Assembly: GCA_011389815.1 (NCBI GenBank)
Contig: JAABTP010000025.1
Span: 1-37,827, forward strand
Length of the DNA stretch: 37,827 nt
Source: Desulfobulbaceae bacterium
GTDB lineage: Bacteria; Desulfobacterota; Desulfobulbia; Desulfobulbales; Desulfobulbaceae
Direction of reading: 5' to 3'
A program made the position numbers and the translations under genes. Under the pieces are notes generated by a model. That model had not been told where the DNA came from, did not search any database, and worked only from the letters and a program-made list of their open reading frames with translations. The stretch's first letter is position 1. The number at the start of each line of letters is the position of its first letter. Positions 23,742 through 32,685 of this stretch are shown here, piece after piece.

Positions 23742-24764
23742 ATGCGGACAGAACAGCGTCAGGACTTCGACAGTCCGTGGAAGGAGGCTCTCGACGCCTA
23801 TTTTCCCGAATTCATGGGTTTCTTCTTTCCAGATATTCACGCCGCCATAGACTGGTCATGCGGATACACCTTTCTGGACAAGGAATTCCAGAAGATCACC
23901 CGGGACGCAGCAACCGGACGACGGCATGTGGACAAGCTGGTTCAGATTTTCCTGATCAACGGAGGGGAAACCTGGTTGCTTATCCATGTTGAGATACAGG
24001 GACAGCCGGATACGGTTTTCCCGGAACGGATGTTTATTTACCATTATCGTATTCTTGACCGCTACAATAAAGATACGGTCAGCCTGGGTGTTTTAAGCGA
24101 CCCAGATCCGGGATTTCGACCTGGTCCCCATGTTCGCGAACACTTTGGCTGCCGGACGGAATTTCATTTTCCGACCGTCAAGGTGCTGGATTACAAAGCA
24201 GACTGGGAAAAACTGGAGCGTTCGAAGAATCCCTTTGCTGTAGTGGTCATGGCCCATCTCAAGGCACAAGAGTTGGATCTCGGAAAAGGAGAGGAACGCA
24301 AGCAGTGGAAGCTCCGGCTGATACGCCTTCTTTACGAGTGCGGCTTTGAACGGAAAAATGTATTACAGCTGTTCCGCTTTATTGACTGGCTGCTCATGCT
24401 GCCGCCTGAACTGGAAAAAATATTTACAGAAGAAGTGCATAAGATTGAGGAGGAAAAAGACATGGAATACATCACCAGTGTGGAACGGGTTGGTATTGAG
24501 AAAGGGATTAAACAGGGGATGCTGCAGGGGATTGAACAGGGGATGCTGCAGGGAATCGAACAGGGAATCGAACAGGGAATGCTGCTGAATACAAGAGGCG
24601 TACTGCTTGAGGTACTTTCGCTCCGCTTTGGCCCGCCCACTGTTGATTTATGCGAACTGGTTGAAGGCATCACAGACTACGAAACCCTGAAGCGTCTACA
24701 TCGCTCCGCTGTGCTGTGCAGCAGTCTTGAGGAGTTCAGGGCCGGGCTGGATCGAAAGGTGTAA
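23742..24764 (+). CDS. Rpn-family recombination-promoting nuclease/putative transposase
   Basis: A 340-residue Rpn (transposase_31-related) protein of the PD-(D/E)XK nuclease superfamily. The nuclease core lies in residues about 20-160: WSCGYTFLDKEFQKITRDA, HVDKLVQIF and HVEIQGQPD, with E and Q as likely catalytic residues. A helical domain follows (about 160-240). From residue about 250 comes a short tandem repeat of GIEQ/GMLQ tetrapeptides. The C-terminal end (about 275-340) is a small helical domain. Rpn proteins act as DNA endonucleases linked to recombination and phage defence. No Shine-Dalgarno precedes the main ATG, whereas a strong one precedes an internal ATG at codon 241. No transposon ends are seen. 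Confidence 0.88.
   Translation: MRTEQRQDFDSPWKEALDAYFPEFMGFFFPDIHAAIDWSCGYTFLDKEFQKITRDAATGRRHVDKLVQIFLINGGETWLLIHVEIQGQPDTVFPERMFIYHYRILDRYNKDTVSLGVLSDPDPGFRPGPHVREHFGCRTEFHFPTVKVLDYKADWEKLERSKNPFAVVVMAHLKAQELDLGKGEERKQWKLRLIRLLYECGFERKNVLQLFRFIDWLLMLPPELEKIFTEEVHKIEEEKDMEYITSVERVGIEKGIKQGMLQGIEQGMLQGIEQGIEQGMLLNTRGVLLEVLSLRFGPPTVDLCELVEGITDYETLKRLHRSAVLCSSLEEFRAGLDRKV
24447..24464 (+). promoter_or_regulatory. Strong internal ribosome-binding site and ATG within the rpn gene
   Basis: GAGGAGGA (24447-24454) precedes an in-frame ATG (24462-24464, codon 241 of the Rpn protein) by 7-8 bases, an ideal Shine-Dalgarno arrangement. Initiation there would give a 100-residue C-terminal product containing the tetrapeptide repeats and terminal helices. 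In E. coli, Rpn genes are reported to encode such intragenic small proteins that act as antitoxins. Site is seen; function is inferred. Confidence 0.6.
24504..24590 (+). repeat. In-frame tetrapeptide tandem repeat in rpn
   Basis: Variants of a 12-bp unit, GGNATNGAACAG (GIEQ) and GGNATGCTGCAG (GMLQ), alternate here. Changes in copy number would keep the frame because the unit is a multiple of three. The array suggests slippage-driven length variation of the C-terminal helical region. Confidence 0.8.
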
Positions 24765-24846
24765 TTATATCTATATCCAAGAGTCAAATACGGAGCAATC
24801 TGTTTGTTATAACAATAATAATATATCTACTCAAGGAGGAATCACC

Positions 24847-25200
24847 ATGAAAGAATTACTCAAAAACATGCTCTACACCAGCGTTGGAGCTGCTTTTCTT
24901 ACCCGTGATAAGCTGGATGAAATTCGCAAAGAGCTGGTCGAACGGGGCAACCTAACCAAGGAAGAAGGCAAAGAATTTGTTGAAGATCTTCTCAAAAGAT
25001 CAGATAGTGCCCGTGATCAGCTGGAAATCTGGCTTAACCGTCAGGTGGAAGAACGCATCAAAGGGTTGAATCTTGCCACAGCTGAGGAGCTTAATGAACT
25101 GCGCCACAAAGTTGAAGAGTTAGAGTCCGCATTACAAGCTGCTACCTTGAAGGACAAAGAAACACCCTCAACAGGCAATAACAACAAAAAAAATACGTAA
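24847..25200 (+). CDS. Phasin-like coiled-coil protein (polyhydroxyalkanoate regulator family)
   Basis: A 117-residue protein of the small phasin-like family (PhaF/PhaI-related, COG3937). It starts MKELLKNMLYTSVGAAFLTR, then has EIRKELVERGNLTKEEGKEF, and long helices with a C-terminal leucine-zipper-like coiled coil (EELNELRHKVEELESALQAA). An AAGGAGGA Shine-Dalgarno supports the ATG at 24847; the frame is open upstream but without a better start. Such proteins coat storage granules or act as helical scaffolds. No PHA synthase gene is nearby, so the granule link is unproven. It lies 6 bp before the UbiB-like gene, suggesting one operon. Confidence 0.82.
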   Translation: MKELLKNMLYTSVGAAFLTRDKLDEIRKELVERGNLTKEEGKEFVEDLLKRSDSARDQLEIWLNRQVEERIKGLNLATAEELNELRHKVEELESALQAATLKDKETPSTGNNNKKNT

Positions 25201-25206
25201 AAATTA

Positions 25207-26922
25207 ATGGTCAGTATCAGGAGACTTGGTGCCATTAACCGCACCTACCGACACCTTACCCGATACCGGCAGATCCTGCGGATCCTCTTTAAATACGGTT
25301 TTCATGATCTGGTTGATCATCTCCATATAGATCATTACCTTGAAACCGGGCTGCAAATGATCAACCGTAAGCCCCGTGAGCAGATTTTTCGCTATTCCCG
25401 ACCGGAGCGTCTGCGCATGGGGCTGGAGGAATTAGGACCTACCTTTATCAAGCTTGGACAGTTACTCTCTACCCGGCCTGATTTCATTTCCCCTAATTAT
25501 ATTGAAGAGTTACGGAAACTTCAGGATAATGTTCCTCCTTTTTCCTTTCAGGAAGTTCAGCAAATATTTCGGGAAGAACAAGGTAAAGACCCCTCTGAAA
25601 TCTTCACGGATTTCTTTGTAACCCCGCTGGCTGCCGCCTCTATTGGTCAAGTTCATCTTGCCCGCATCGCCTCAAAAACAGAAAAATCTTTGATACGCGA
25701 TGTTGTTGTCAAGGTACAACGTCCAGGCTTAGAAAGCCTTATCTCTGTTGATCTGGAAATTCTCTCTCAGATCGCAGGCTTAATGGAAGATCATTTTGAG
25801 GAGGTTCAAGGTCATCAACCCACTGCCATTGTGGAAGAATTCGCCCTTAGTATTTCCAGAGAAATTGACTTTACTATTGAGCTCTCCAATATTCAGCATT
25901 TCTCCCGCCTGTTATCCGATAATCCAACTCTCCATGTGCCCGAGGTCTTTCCCGAGTTATCAACAGAACGTATTCTTGTTATGGAGCGGATCAATGGCAT
26001 TAAGGCGTCCCATGTCTCTGACTTGAAAAAAAAAGGATATGATCTACGGCTGATTGCTGAACGAGGCGCCAACCTTGTAATGGAGCAAATTTTTGTTCAT
26101 GGATTTTTTCATGCTGACCCACATCCAGGCAATCTTTTTATCTTACCAGGAAATAAAATCTGCTTTATTGATTTCGGCCAGATGGGAAGGCTCCTTTTAA
26201 AGGACAGGGAAAACTTTACAGATTTTGTTCTCAGTATTACCTCAGGAAAGGAAAGTGAGGTCGTTGATGGTATCCTGAAGATGACTGTGCATAAAAAAGA
26301 AATTGATCGGGATAAACTGGCGTTGGATATCAGTGACTTGACAGGACGCTACATGCATCTGCCCATTGGCGAATTAGAGGTGGAAAAAATACATTTTGAA
26401 CTACTCAAGCTCCTGACCAAACATCGCCTTTTCTTAAAGCCTAATCTCTACCTCATGTTTAAGGCCCTGGCAACAGTGGAAGGAATTGGCACAATGCTTG
26501 CTCCAGAGGTTGAGCTGCTGACCTTGGCTGACCCCTTCATGAAAAAAATCAAGCTTGACAGGGTTCATCCACGCCGCTTGTTTGATGACTTTTCCACGAC
26601 CAGTCACCAATACCTGAACCTTCTTCGTGATCTTCCTGGCGAAACCCGCAGTATCCTGGCCCTGCTTCGCCAAGGCGGAATGAAGTTGGAATTAAAACAT
26701 CGCGGACTCCGTCCTCTGGAGCGGGCCCTGTATCGGGTTTCCAACCGCATAGCCTTTGCTATTGTCCTTGCTGCCCAGATTGTTGGCTCCTCACTGATTG
26801 TTCTTTCTGGCATTAAACCACACTGGCATGACATCCCTGTTATCGGTTTGGCAGGTTTTCTTATTGCCGGAATCATGGGCTTCTGGCTCCTGATTTCTAT
26901 TCTTCGACAGGATAAACTTTGA
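25207..26922 (+). CDS. UbiB/ABC1-family atypical kinase-like protein
   Basis: A 571-residue UbiB (AarF/ABC1) family protein, peripheral to the inner membrane. The UbiB-specific KxGQ motif is LGPTFIKLGQLLSTRPDFIS (about 78-97). The A-rich loop is AAASIGQVHLA, the lysine is in VVVKVQRPG, and the catalytic and metal part is HADPHPGNLF, then IDFGQMGR. Two C-terminal transmembrane helices (IAFAIVLAAQIVGSSLIVLS and VIGLAGFLIAGIMGFWLLIS) anchor it. UbiB proteins have ATPase activity and support quinone biosynthesis or lipid handling. In a sulfate-reducer-like organism the product would be menaquinone-related. It is probably co-transcribed with the phasin-like gene. Confidence 0.92.
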   Translation: MVSIRRLGAINRTYRHLTRYRQILRILFKYGFHDLVDHLHIDHYLETGLQMINRKPREQIFRYSRPERLRMGLEELGPTFIKLGQLLSTRPDFISPNYIEELRKLQDNVPPFSFQEVQQIFREEQGKDPSEIFTDFFVTPLAAASIGQVHLARIASKTEKSLIRDVVVKVQRPGLESLISVDLEILSQIAGLMEDHFEEVQGHQPTAIVEEFALSISREIDFTIELSNIQHFSRLLSDNPTLHVPEVFPELSTERILVMERINGIKASHVSDLKKKGYDLRLIAERGANLVMEQIFVHGFFHADPHPGNLFILPGNKICFIDFGQMGRLLLKDRENFTDFVLSITSGKESEVVDGILKMTVHKKEIDRDKLALDISDLTGRYMHLPIGELEVEKIHFELLKLLTKHRLFLKPNLYLMFKALATVEGIGTMLAPEVELLTLADPFMKKIKLDRVHPRRLFDDFSTTSHQYLNLLRDLPGETRSILALLRQGGMKLELKHRGLRPLERALYRVSNRIAFAIVLAAQIVGSSLIVLSGIKPHWHDIPVIGLAGFLIAGIMGFWLLISILRQDKL

Positions 26923-27003
26923 AAAGAAACTCCACAAAAAACAAACGGAGATCCTGTCAAAATATGAGCCTAACCATTCTAGAACTCTTAAATTATAATT
27001 CTC

Positions 27004-28848
27004 ATGCATGAGCCTCTAGATAATACGCATAATCATCACGTACCAGTCTACCAAGTAGCTCTTACTTCCCTGCTTTTTTCCGCTACTCTGCCTCTCTCTT
27101 TTATCTTTTTCTGTAAATTCTATCTGGACACATGGACTTGGTTCTACGAACCACTTCATTCCCTTATTGAATCACTTGGTTCATTTGCTGCTATCACCCT
27201 GGCTCTCTTTATCCTGATAATGCGGCGTAACCTGCAGCTTCGCCCGGGATATTTATGGGTTGCCAGTACCTTAATGGGGATGGGAGTACTTGATCTCTTT
27301 CACGCCAGTATGCCGCCAGGAAAAGTTTTTATTTGGCTTCATAGCCTTGCAACATTGCTCGGTGGCCTGACCGCTGCCTTGGTTTTGCTCCCTGAGCGTC
27401 TTGCCAGCATTCCTATACTGCAATTTTTACCTTGCGCAACAGGTGTGTGTAGCACCTTTATTGGAATACTTTCGTTTTTTTACCCCGAATATCTACCTGT
27501 AATGGAAAGGGAAAAAACTTTTTCACTGGCTGCCGACAGTATGAATGCAATAGGTGGTCTCAGTTTTCTCCTTGCTTGGTTCTATTTTTGTTTACGGGAT
27601 TCAAAGGAACAACATCAATATGAAAACAATATACTTGCCAACTTCTTTCTTCTGTTTGCCATTGCAGCCTTATTGTTTAATTTTTCAATATTTTGGGGGG
27701 CGGAATGGTGGATTATGCATATTGTCCGACTCGTTGCCTACCTTGTTCTTCTTCGTTTTTTTCTTAAAATTTACAGCCGGGACATAGGGCATATAAGGAA
27801 AAGTCGAATTGAACTCAAAAAACGTACCCGTGAATTGCAACGAACCCAAAACTACCTCATTGATATTATCGAGTACTCTCCATCGCCTATCACATTAAAA
27901 GATATTACTGGAAAATTCATCCTTGTGAATCAAAAATTTAGCGATCTTTTTGCCTACTCAACAGATCAAATCGTCAATAAAACAGTGGAGGATATTTTTC
28001 CATCCGTAGCCGCACAATATCAGCAGGATGAGGATAAAAAAATAATTGAACACGGCAAGGCAACAGAGAATGAAGAAAAATATTGCTCTGTCACCAAAGA
28101 ACTTACCTGTGATCCTGTTGAAAAAACACAAACATTCATTGTTGACCGCTTTCCACTCAGAGGACATAATAATACTATTTATGGAGTCGGAACCATAATG
28201 ACTGATATTTCTCGTCGGAAAAAAGATGAAGCAAAGCTTAAATCAGCCTTACTTGAAAAAGAATCACTGCTCAAAGAGATCCATCACCGCGTTAAAAATA
28301 ATATGCAGATTGTTGCCAGCCTCATGTTTTTACAAGCCCAGAGTATTGAAAATAAGGATGCCTTTGATATTCTCCAGGAGAGCCAGGATCGAATAAAAAG
28401 TATGTGCCTGGTCCATGAACTCCTGTATCAGTCCAGCAATCTGGCTAAAGTACCTTTTAAAAAATATATGGACCCTCTTGTCTGCTCGTTACGACAATCC
28501 TATAATGCCCATAATGTTCTGTTGCATATGAATGCAGAATCCATTGACCTTCCTGTTGATGCTGCTATGCCTTGCGGCTTAATCGTGAACGAGCTTGTCA
28601 CCAATAGTTTTAAACACGCATTTACGGACAAAAATACTGGCGAAATAACCATTTCTTTTCTCAAAGACAAGACAAACTACCTACTTTCTGTTGCTGATAA
28701 TGGTCCGGGATTTCCTAATGATTATGATTGGGATGCCCCTACAACCTTGGGTATAAATCTCATTCGTACCCTTTCAAAGCAACTGGACGCTGAATTAACC
28801 TTTGAAAACCATGACGGATTGACCTGCCGATTACATTTTTCTATCTGA
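27004..28848 (+). CDS. Membrane sensor histidine kinase (MASE-like, PAS, HisKA_2)
   Basis: A 614-residue kinase. Residues about 15-255 hold around eight hydrophobic helices resembling the MASE3-type membrane sensor ([31 protein letters not shown], and a late [20 protein letters not shown]). A PAS domain follows at about 285-400 ([19 protein letters not shown]). The kinase core is of the HisKA_2 type, with H427/H428 in [24 protein letters not shown] and ADNGPGFP. The start codon lacks an obvious Shine-Dalgarno. Its TGA stop overlaps the ATG of the hybrid regulator downstream, so the pair is co-translated and the first REC of that protein is the likely partner. Confidence 0.9.
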   Translation: MHEPLDNTHNHHVPVYQVALTSLLFSATLPLSFIFFCKFYLDTWTWFYEPLHSLIESLGSFAAITLALFILIMRRNLQLRPGYLWVASTLMGMGVLDLFHASMPPGKVFIWLHSLATLLGGLTAALVLLPERLASIPILQFLPCATGVCSTFIGILSFFYPEYLPVMEREKTFSLAADSMNAIGGLSFLLAWFYFCLRDSKEQHQYENNILANFFLLFAIAALLFNFSIFWGAEWWIMHIVRLVAYLVLLRFFLKIYSRDIGHIRKSRIELKKRTRELQRTQNYLIDIIEYSPSPITLKDITGKFILVNQKFSDLFAYSTDQIVNKTVEDIFPSVAAQYQQDEDKKIIEHGKATENEEKYCSVTKELTCDPVEKTQTFIVDRFPLRGHNNTIYGVGTIMTDISRRKKDEAKLKSALLEKESLLKEIHHRVKNNMQIVASLMFLQAQSIENKDAFDILQESQDRIKSMCLVHELLYQSSNLAKVPFKKYMDPLVCSLRQSYNAHNVLLHMNAESIDLPVDAAMPCGLIVNELVTNSFKHAFTDKNTGEITISFLKDKTNYLLSVADNGPGFPNDYDWDAPTTLGINLIRTLSKQLDAELTFENHDGLTCRLHFSI

Positions 28849-30626
28849 TGATCGTACCCTTACTGTGGCGCAGGAGTAGAAAAAATTCTCCTGTACAACG
28901 TACCCAATACGCAAAAAAGAGCGCTATGAGTGAGCCTGTTACTGAAAAAGAAAAAAAAATACGAATACTTGTAGTTGAAGATGAAGCGATTATTGGTATG
29001 GAGCTTCAGACCAGATTAATCCGACAGGGTTATGATGTTCCCTTTGTCATAGATACCGGTCCCAAGGCCATCAAAAAAGCCGGAGAGATGGAACCAGACC
29101 TGATCCTCATGGACATCTTCCTCAAAGGCGATATGGACGGCATTGAGGCCGCAGAAGAAATTCGTCAGAAATACGCCTTTCCAATAGTTTTTCTCACGGC
29201 AAATACAGATAAGCAAACCTTTGAACGAGCCAAACGATCAGCACCGCTTGGGTATATCCAAAAACCTTTTCAGGAAAATGTCCTTTTCTCTACCATTGAA
29301 ATTGCCCTGTATAAGGGAAGAACAGAAAAAGAGCTGGATCTCTATCGGCATCATCTTGAAGACATGGTCCGGAAAAAAACCAATGACCTTGTCCACATTA
29401 ATCAGGAGCTGATTGTTGCCAAAGAGGCTGCTGAAACTGCCAATGCAGCAAAAACAGAATTTCTGGCCAATATGAGCCATGAAATTCGTACCCCATTGAA
29501 TATTATTTTGGGAAATATCCGTCTTGCCCTGGACACTTCATTAACCCAGGACCAGAGCCGTTTTTTGGCTGATGCCTACCAGTCTTCGGACTCCCTGCTC
29601 CATATTCTTAATGACATTCTTGATATTTCCAAGATGGAGGCACACCAACTTACAATAGAAAACGCCCCCTTTGAGCTACGCTCATCAATCCATCAGGTTA
29701 TCAAACCCTTTCAACAGCGTGCGCAAAAAAAAGGTCTTGAATTCTCCATCCAGATTGAAAGCACCGTACCAGACAGACTGCTCGGCGACATTCAACGTAT
29801 TGAGCAAATCCTCAGAAAAATTTTTGATAACGCGGTTAAATTTACGGATTCTGGAAAAATTAGTTTTGATATTGATGTGTCTTCAGAAAATGACCAGGGA
29901 GCAGTTATTCAATTCTGCGTAACAGATACAGGACCTGGCATTCATGATGATTTTAAAAATGATATTTTTCAGGGATTTAGCCAGGTTGACACCAGTATGA
30001 CCCGGCGTTTTGGTGGGGTAGGCCTGGGCTTGACAGTCTGCGATAAGCTGATCAAGTTCTTAGGGGGAGAGATATGGTTTGAAACACATATTGATCAGGG
30101 AAGCAAATTCTGCTTTTCTTTATATTTTAAACGCCAACAGGATGCAATAAATAATGATTGCGTGGCCCCTCATAAGGATAAAGAGAAACAACTTGGTGTT
30201 AACCTGAATATTCTTCTGGTTGAGGATAACCTGTTTAATCAGCAATTAATTAAAACCGTCTTTGAACGAAACGGACACGTTGTAACAACAGCTTCTGATG
30301 GTCTGGAATGCCTGAAACTTTTGGTAGAAAATGACTACTCTGTTGTGGTCATGGACATCCAGATGCCAGTGATGGACGGTATTAAAGCAACCCAATACAT
30401 CCGGGGCTGTGAACGTGGAGAACTCTACAGTAATGATCAGTACAAAGAGGAACTCCTCAGATTGCGGAGCCGTATTCAAGGAAAATACACGCCCATAGTG
30501 GCACTCACAGCCCATGCTATGTCTGAGGATAGAGAAAAATGCCTCAAGGCTGGAATGGACGATTATCTGACCAAGCCCTTTCGTCCTGATAAAGATTTTT
30601 CCGTGATCAAACGGGTTGCCCGGTGA
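28848..30626 (+). CDS. Hybrid REC-histidine kinase-REC signalling protein
   Basis: A 592-residue cytoplasmic hybrid. The first receiver (about 33-150) has phospho-acceptor D89 in LILMDIF. A coiled coil leads to HisKA with H211 in [11 protein letters not shown]. The HATPase has [17 protein letters not shown] and [12 protein letters not shown]. The second receiver (about 440-590) has D503 in [13 protein letters not shown] and ends [11 protein letters not shown] keep the ATG that overlaps the upstream stop (ATGA); the ATG at 28926 is an alternative that removes a basic 26-residue extension. Input probably comes by phosphotransfer from the overlapping membrane kinase. No output domain is present, so another protein must receive the signal. 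It ends 22 bp from the convergent kinase gene. Confidence 0.92.
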   Translation: MIVPLLWRRSRKNSPVQRTQYAKKSAMSEPVTEKEKKIRILVVEDEAIIGMELQTRLIRQGYDVPFVIDTGPKAIKKAGEMEPDLILMDIFLKGDMDGIEAAEEIRQKYAFPIVFLTANTDKQTFERAKRSAPLGYIQKPFQENVLFSTIEIALYKGRTEKELDLYRHHLEDMVRKKTNDLVHINQELIVAKEAAETANAAKTEFLANMSHEIRTPLNIILGNIRLALDTSLTQDQSRFLADAYQSSDSLLHILNDILDISKMEAHQLTIENAPFELRSSIHQVIKPFQQRAQKKGLEFSIQIESTVPDRLLGDIQRIEQILRKIFDNAVKFTDSGKISFDIDVSSENDQGAVIQFCVTDTGPGIHDDFKNDIFQGFSQVDTSMTRRFGGVGLGLTVCDKLIKFLGGEIWFETHIDQGSKFCFSLYFKRQQDAINNDCVAPHKDKEKQLGVNLNILLVEDNLFNQQLIKTVFERNGHVVTTASDGLECLKLLVENDYSVVVMDIQMPVMDGIKATQYIRGCERGELYSNDQYKEELLRLRSRIQGKYTPIVALTAHAMSEDREKCLKAGMDDYLTKPFRPDKDFSVIKRVAR

Positions 30627-30648
30627 GGAATCCTGAACAGCACAACAA

Positions 30649-32685
30649 TTAACCATGGAGCATGGCCTGTTCCTGTTGCTCAAAATCTGCCATTGTGCCA
30701 ACAGGGATGTCTAAAGCAAACCACACGCCCTGACCAGGCTGACTTTCGCAATACAAGGTGCCGTGATGACGATGAACAAGGTTATAGCTGATATACATTC
30801 CCAGCCCTGCCCCGGATCTCTTCCCGGAACCACGAGTTGTGGTATAAAAAGGCTCAAAAAGATGTTCCAGGGTTTCAGCACTCATCCCTTTACCATTATC
30901 CCGATACTCCAGATGAAAATTATCCAGAGTACTGCAGGAAATATGAATTTCTCCAGCCTGAGCACCATTATCAAAACCGTGAACAAGACTGTTATGGATC
31001 AGATTCACCAACACCTGCTCAATTATACCCGCAACAGAAATAATACGTAACTCTTCCGGGCAATGAACATGCACCGTAACCTGTGCTTGCTCAAGGAGCT
31101 TGTGCAGGCTGGTCAGGACATCTTCTATTAACTCCCGAACCCAAAAATGACGGAGTTCTTCAGAAGCCCGGTCAATGGATGAACGCTTAAAGCGCTGAAC
31201 TAAATCAGCAGCCCGCCTGAGATTGGTCAAGGTCAGCCCTGTACCCTCTGTGATAATCTTCAAGGCTTCTTCCAGATCCTCTTCATCAACCTCTTCTGCT
31301 GTCAACATCCGGTTTACCTCGTTTGCAGCCTCCTGAAGTTGCGAAGCTGCGCCAACAGCAATACCAATGGGGGTATTAATTTCATGGGCAAAGCCAGCCA
31401 CCAGCCGTCCTAATGAAGCCATTTTTTCATTAGCCACCAGATGATCCCTTGTCTGTTCAAGTTCCATCACCTTAGCATGGAGTTCCTGGGTACGCTGGGC
31501 TACTTTTCTGTCCAAATCATACAGGGTCGCTTCCAGTTCAGCCTCAACCTGTTTCTGTTGCGTAATATCAGTACTCACCTGCACCATACCGTCTCCTCTG
31601 CCTCCTGTGGCGACACGACTGAGGGTGAACTTACGCCAGCCCCGCATATTATCCAGTTTCAACTCTGTATAAGGAAGTTCCTCACCGGCCCGCAGAGCCT
31701 GGCACAAGAAACAGGATTCTCTACTCAGATAGACTGAATGAAACAGGGTATGACAATCTTTCCCAATCATTTCCGTCTCACTGAGACCGGTCTCCTGACA
31801 AGCGGCTTTATTCACCTGTCGCAATCTGCCTTCCTGATCCAATAATACCGTTGCCTGAGGTACAGCATTATAGGTACTTGAATCGCGTGCCATCACTGCA
31901 AACGGTTCATGCAGCGTTGTACGAATAATCGCCTCGTAAATGAGCCAAAACGAATACAATTGCAGAAAATGGCCAACCAGATTGGAGATCCCGTAGACGT
32001 CTGTATAAAAAGTAAAAACCAGATCAACACCCACGGTTAATGCGATTCCGATCATCATAATACGATAAATGCGAGGGGACAGGAGGGCACGACGTTGCTG
32101 TAACAGCAGGCCCGCACCAATTATGATTATAATGATAAAGTACTCACTGTATATCTTAAAAGGGGTGAGTCCTGTTCCCTCCAGATAGGCAACAGGGAAT
32201 CGACCGCCTAAAATAAGGGTGATAAGAGTAAAACTGATAAGAGCCAGCACCAGCATGGCATAACTGCGGTTCAGAGAATAGGTCAGAAAAAAAGGCGCTG
32301 TGATCAGGAGCAGAGCTTCCAGATAACGTCCGGCTATCCAGAACTGCGTTGCGTGATTCGCACCGACCACTCCCGGAAAAACGTTCATCCCTTTGTACAT
32401 AAGAGTATGAAAAAGACTCAATAAACCTACCCAGAAATACCCGCATCCTAAATACATCAAAAAATGATTGCGGGAAAAATTATAGGTATGCCAAGCCACT
32501 ACGAACATCATCACTGCCACGATAATGGAAAAAAGCTCCACTAACGAATGAAAAAGAAGATAACTGTAGCGGCTGGTAAAAAAAAGAATAATACTGAGAC
32601 TGGCCATCAGGGCAAAGCCAGGAATAAGATCATAAGGCAACAGGGTAAAAAAGTGGCAGAACCTATTCCGTTGTTTATGGGTCAT
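30649..32685 (-). CDS. MASE3-PAS sensor histidine kinase
   Basis: A 678-residue kinase. A MASE3 membrane sensor with seven or eight helices spans residues about 20-260, with the family marks LFHTLMYKGM and ATQFWIAGRYLEAL. A PAS domain (about 270-390) contains a CFLC pair (ESCFLCQAL) that might sense redox state or bind metal. A coiled coil follows, then HisKA with GFAHEINTPIG, and HATPase with NLIHNSLVHGF, RDNGKGMS and GAGLGMYIS. I chose the ATG at 32685, overlapping the upstream HD-GYP gene by 11 bp; a GTG at 32736 is also possible. It is the last gene of the lpxB, HD-GYP, kinase run and is the probable partner of the REC domain encoded before it. Confidence 0.9.
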   Translation of the reverse strand: MTHKQRNRFCHFFTLLPYDLIPGFALMASLSIILFFTSRYSYLLFHSLVELFSIIVAVMMFVVAWHTYNFSRNHFLMYLGCGYFWVGLLSLFHTLMYKGMNVFPGVVGANHATQFWIAGRYLEALLLITAPFFLTYSLNRSYAMLVLALISFTLITLILGGRFPVAYLEGTGLTPFKIYSEYFIIIIIIGAGLLLQQRRALLSPRIYRIMMIGIALTVGVDLVFTFYTDVYGISNLVGHFLQLYSFWLIYEAIIRTTLHEPFAVMARDSSTYNAVPQATVLLDQEGRLRQVNKAACQETGLSETEMIGKDCHTLFHSVYLSRESCFLCQALRAGEELPYTELKLDNMRGWRKFTLSRVATGGRGDGMVQVSTDITQQKQVEAELEATLYDLDRKVAQRTQELHAKVMELEQTRDHLVANEKMASLGRLVAGFAHEINTPIGIAVGAASQLQEAANEVNRMLTAEEVDEEDLEEALKIITEGTGLTLTNLRRAADLVQRFKRSSIDRASEELRHFWVRELIEDVLTSLHKLLEQAQVTVHVHCPEELRIISVAGIIEQVLVNLIHNSLVHGFDNGAQAGEIHISCSTLDNFHLEYRDNGKGMSAETLEHLFEPFYTTTRGSGKRSGAGLGMYISYNLVHRHHGTLYCESQPGQGVWFALDIPVGTMADFEQQEQAMLHG

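Noticed and set aside
23742-24764. Insertion sequence around the Rpn gene
   Set aside because: No terminal inverted repeats or target duplications are visible; the transposase label is historical for this nuclease family.
26994-26999. TATAAT as the -10 box of the membrane kinase gene
   Set aside because: It lies only 4 bases before the assigned ATG, has no -35 partner at proper spacing, and would place the transcript start within the coding region.
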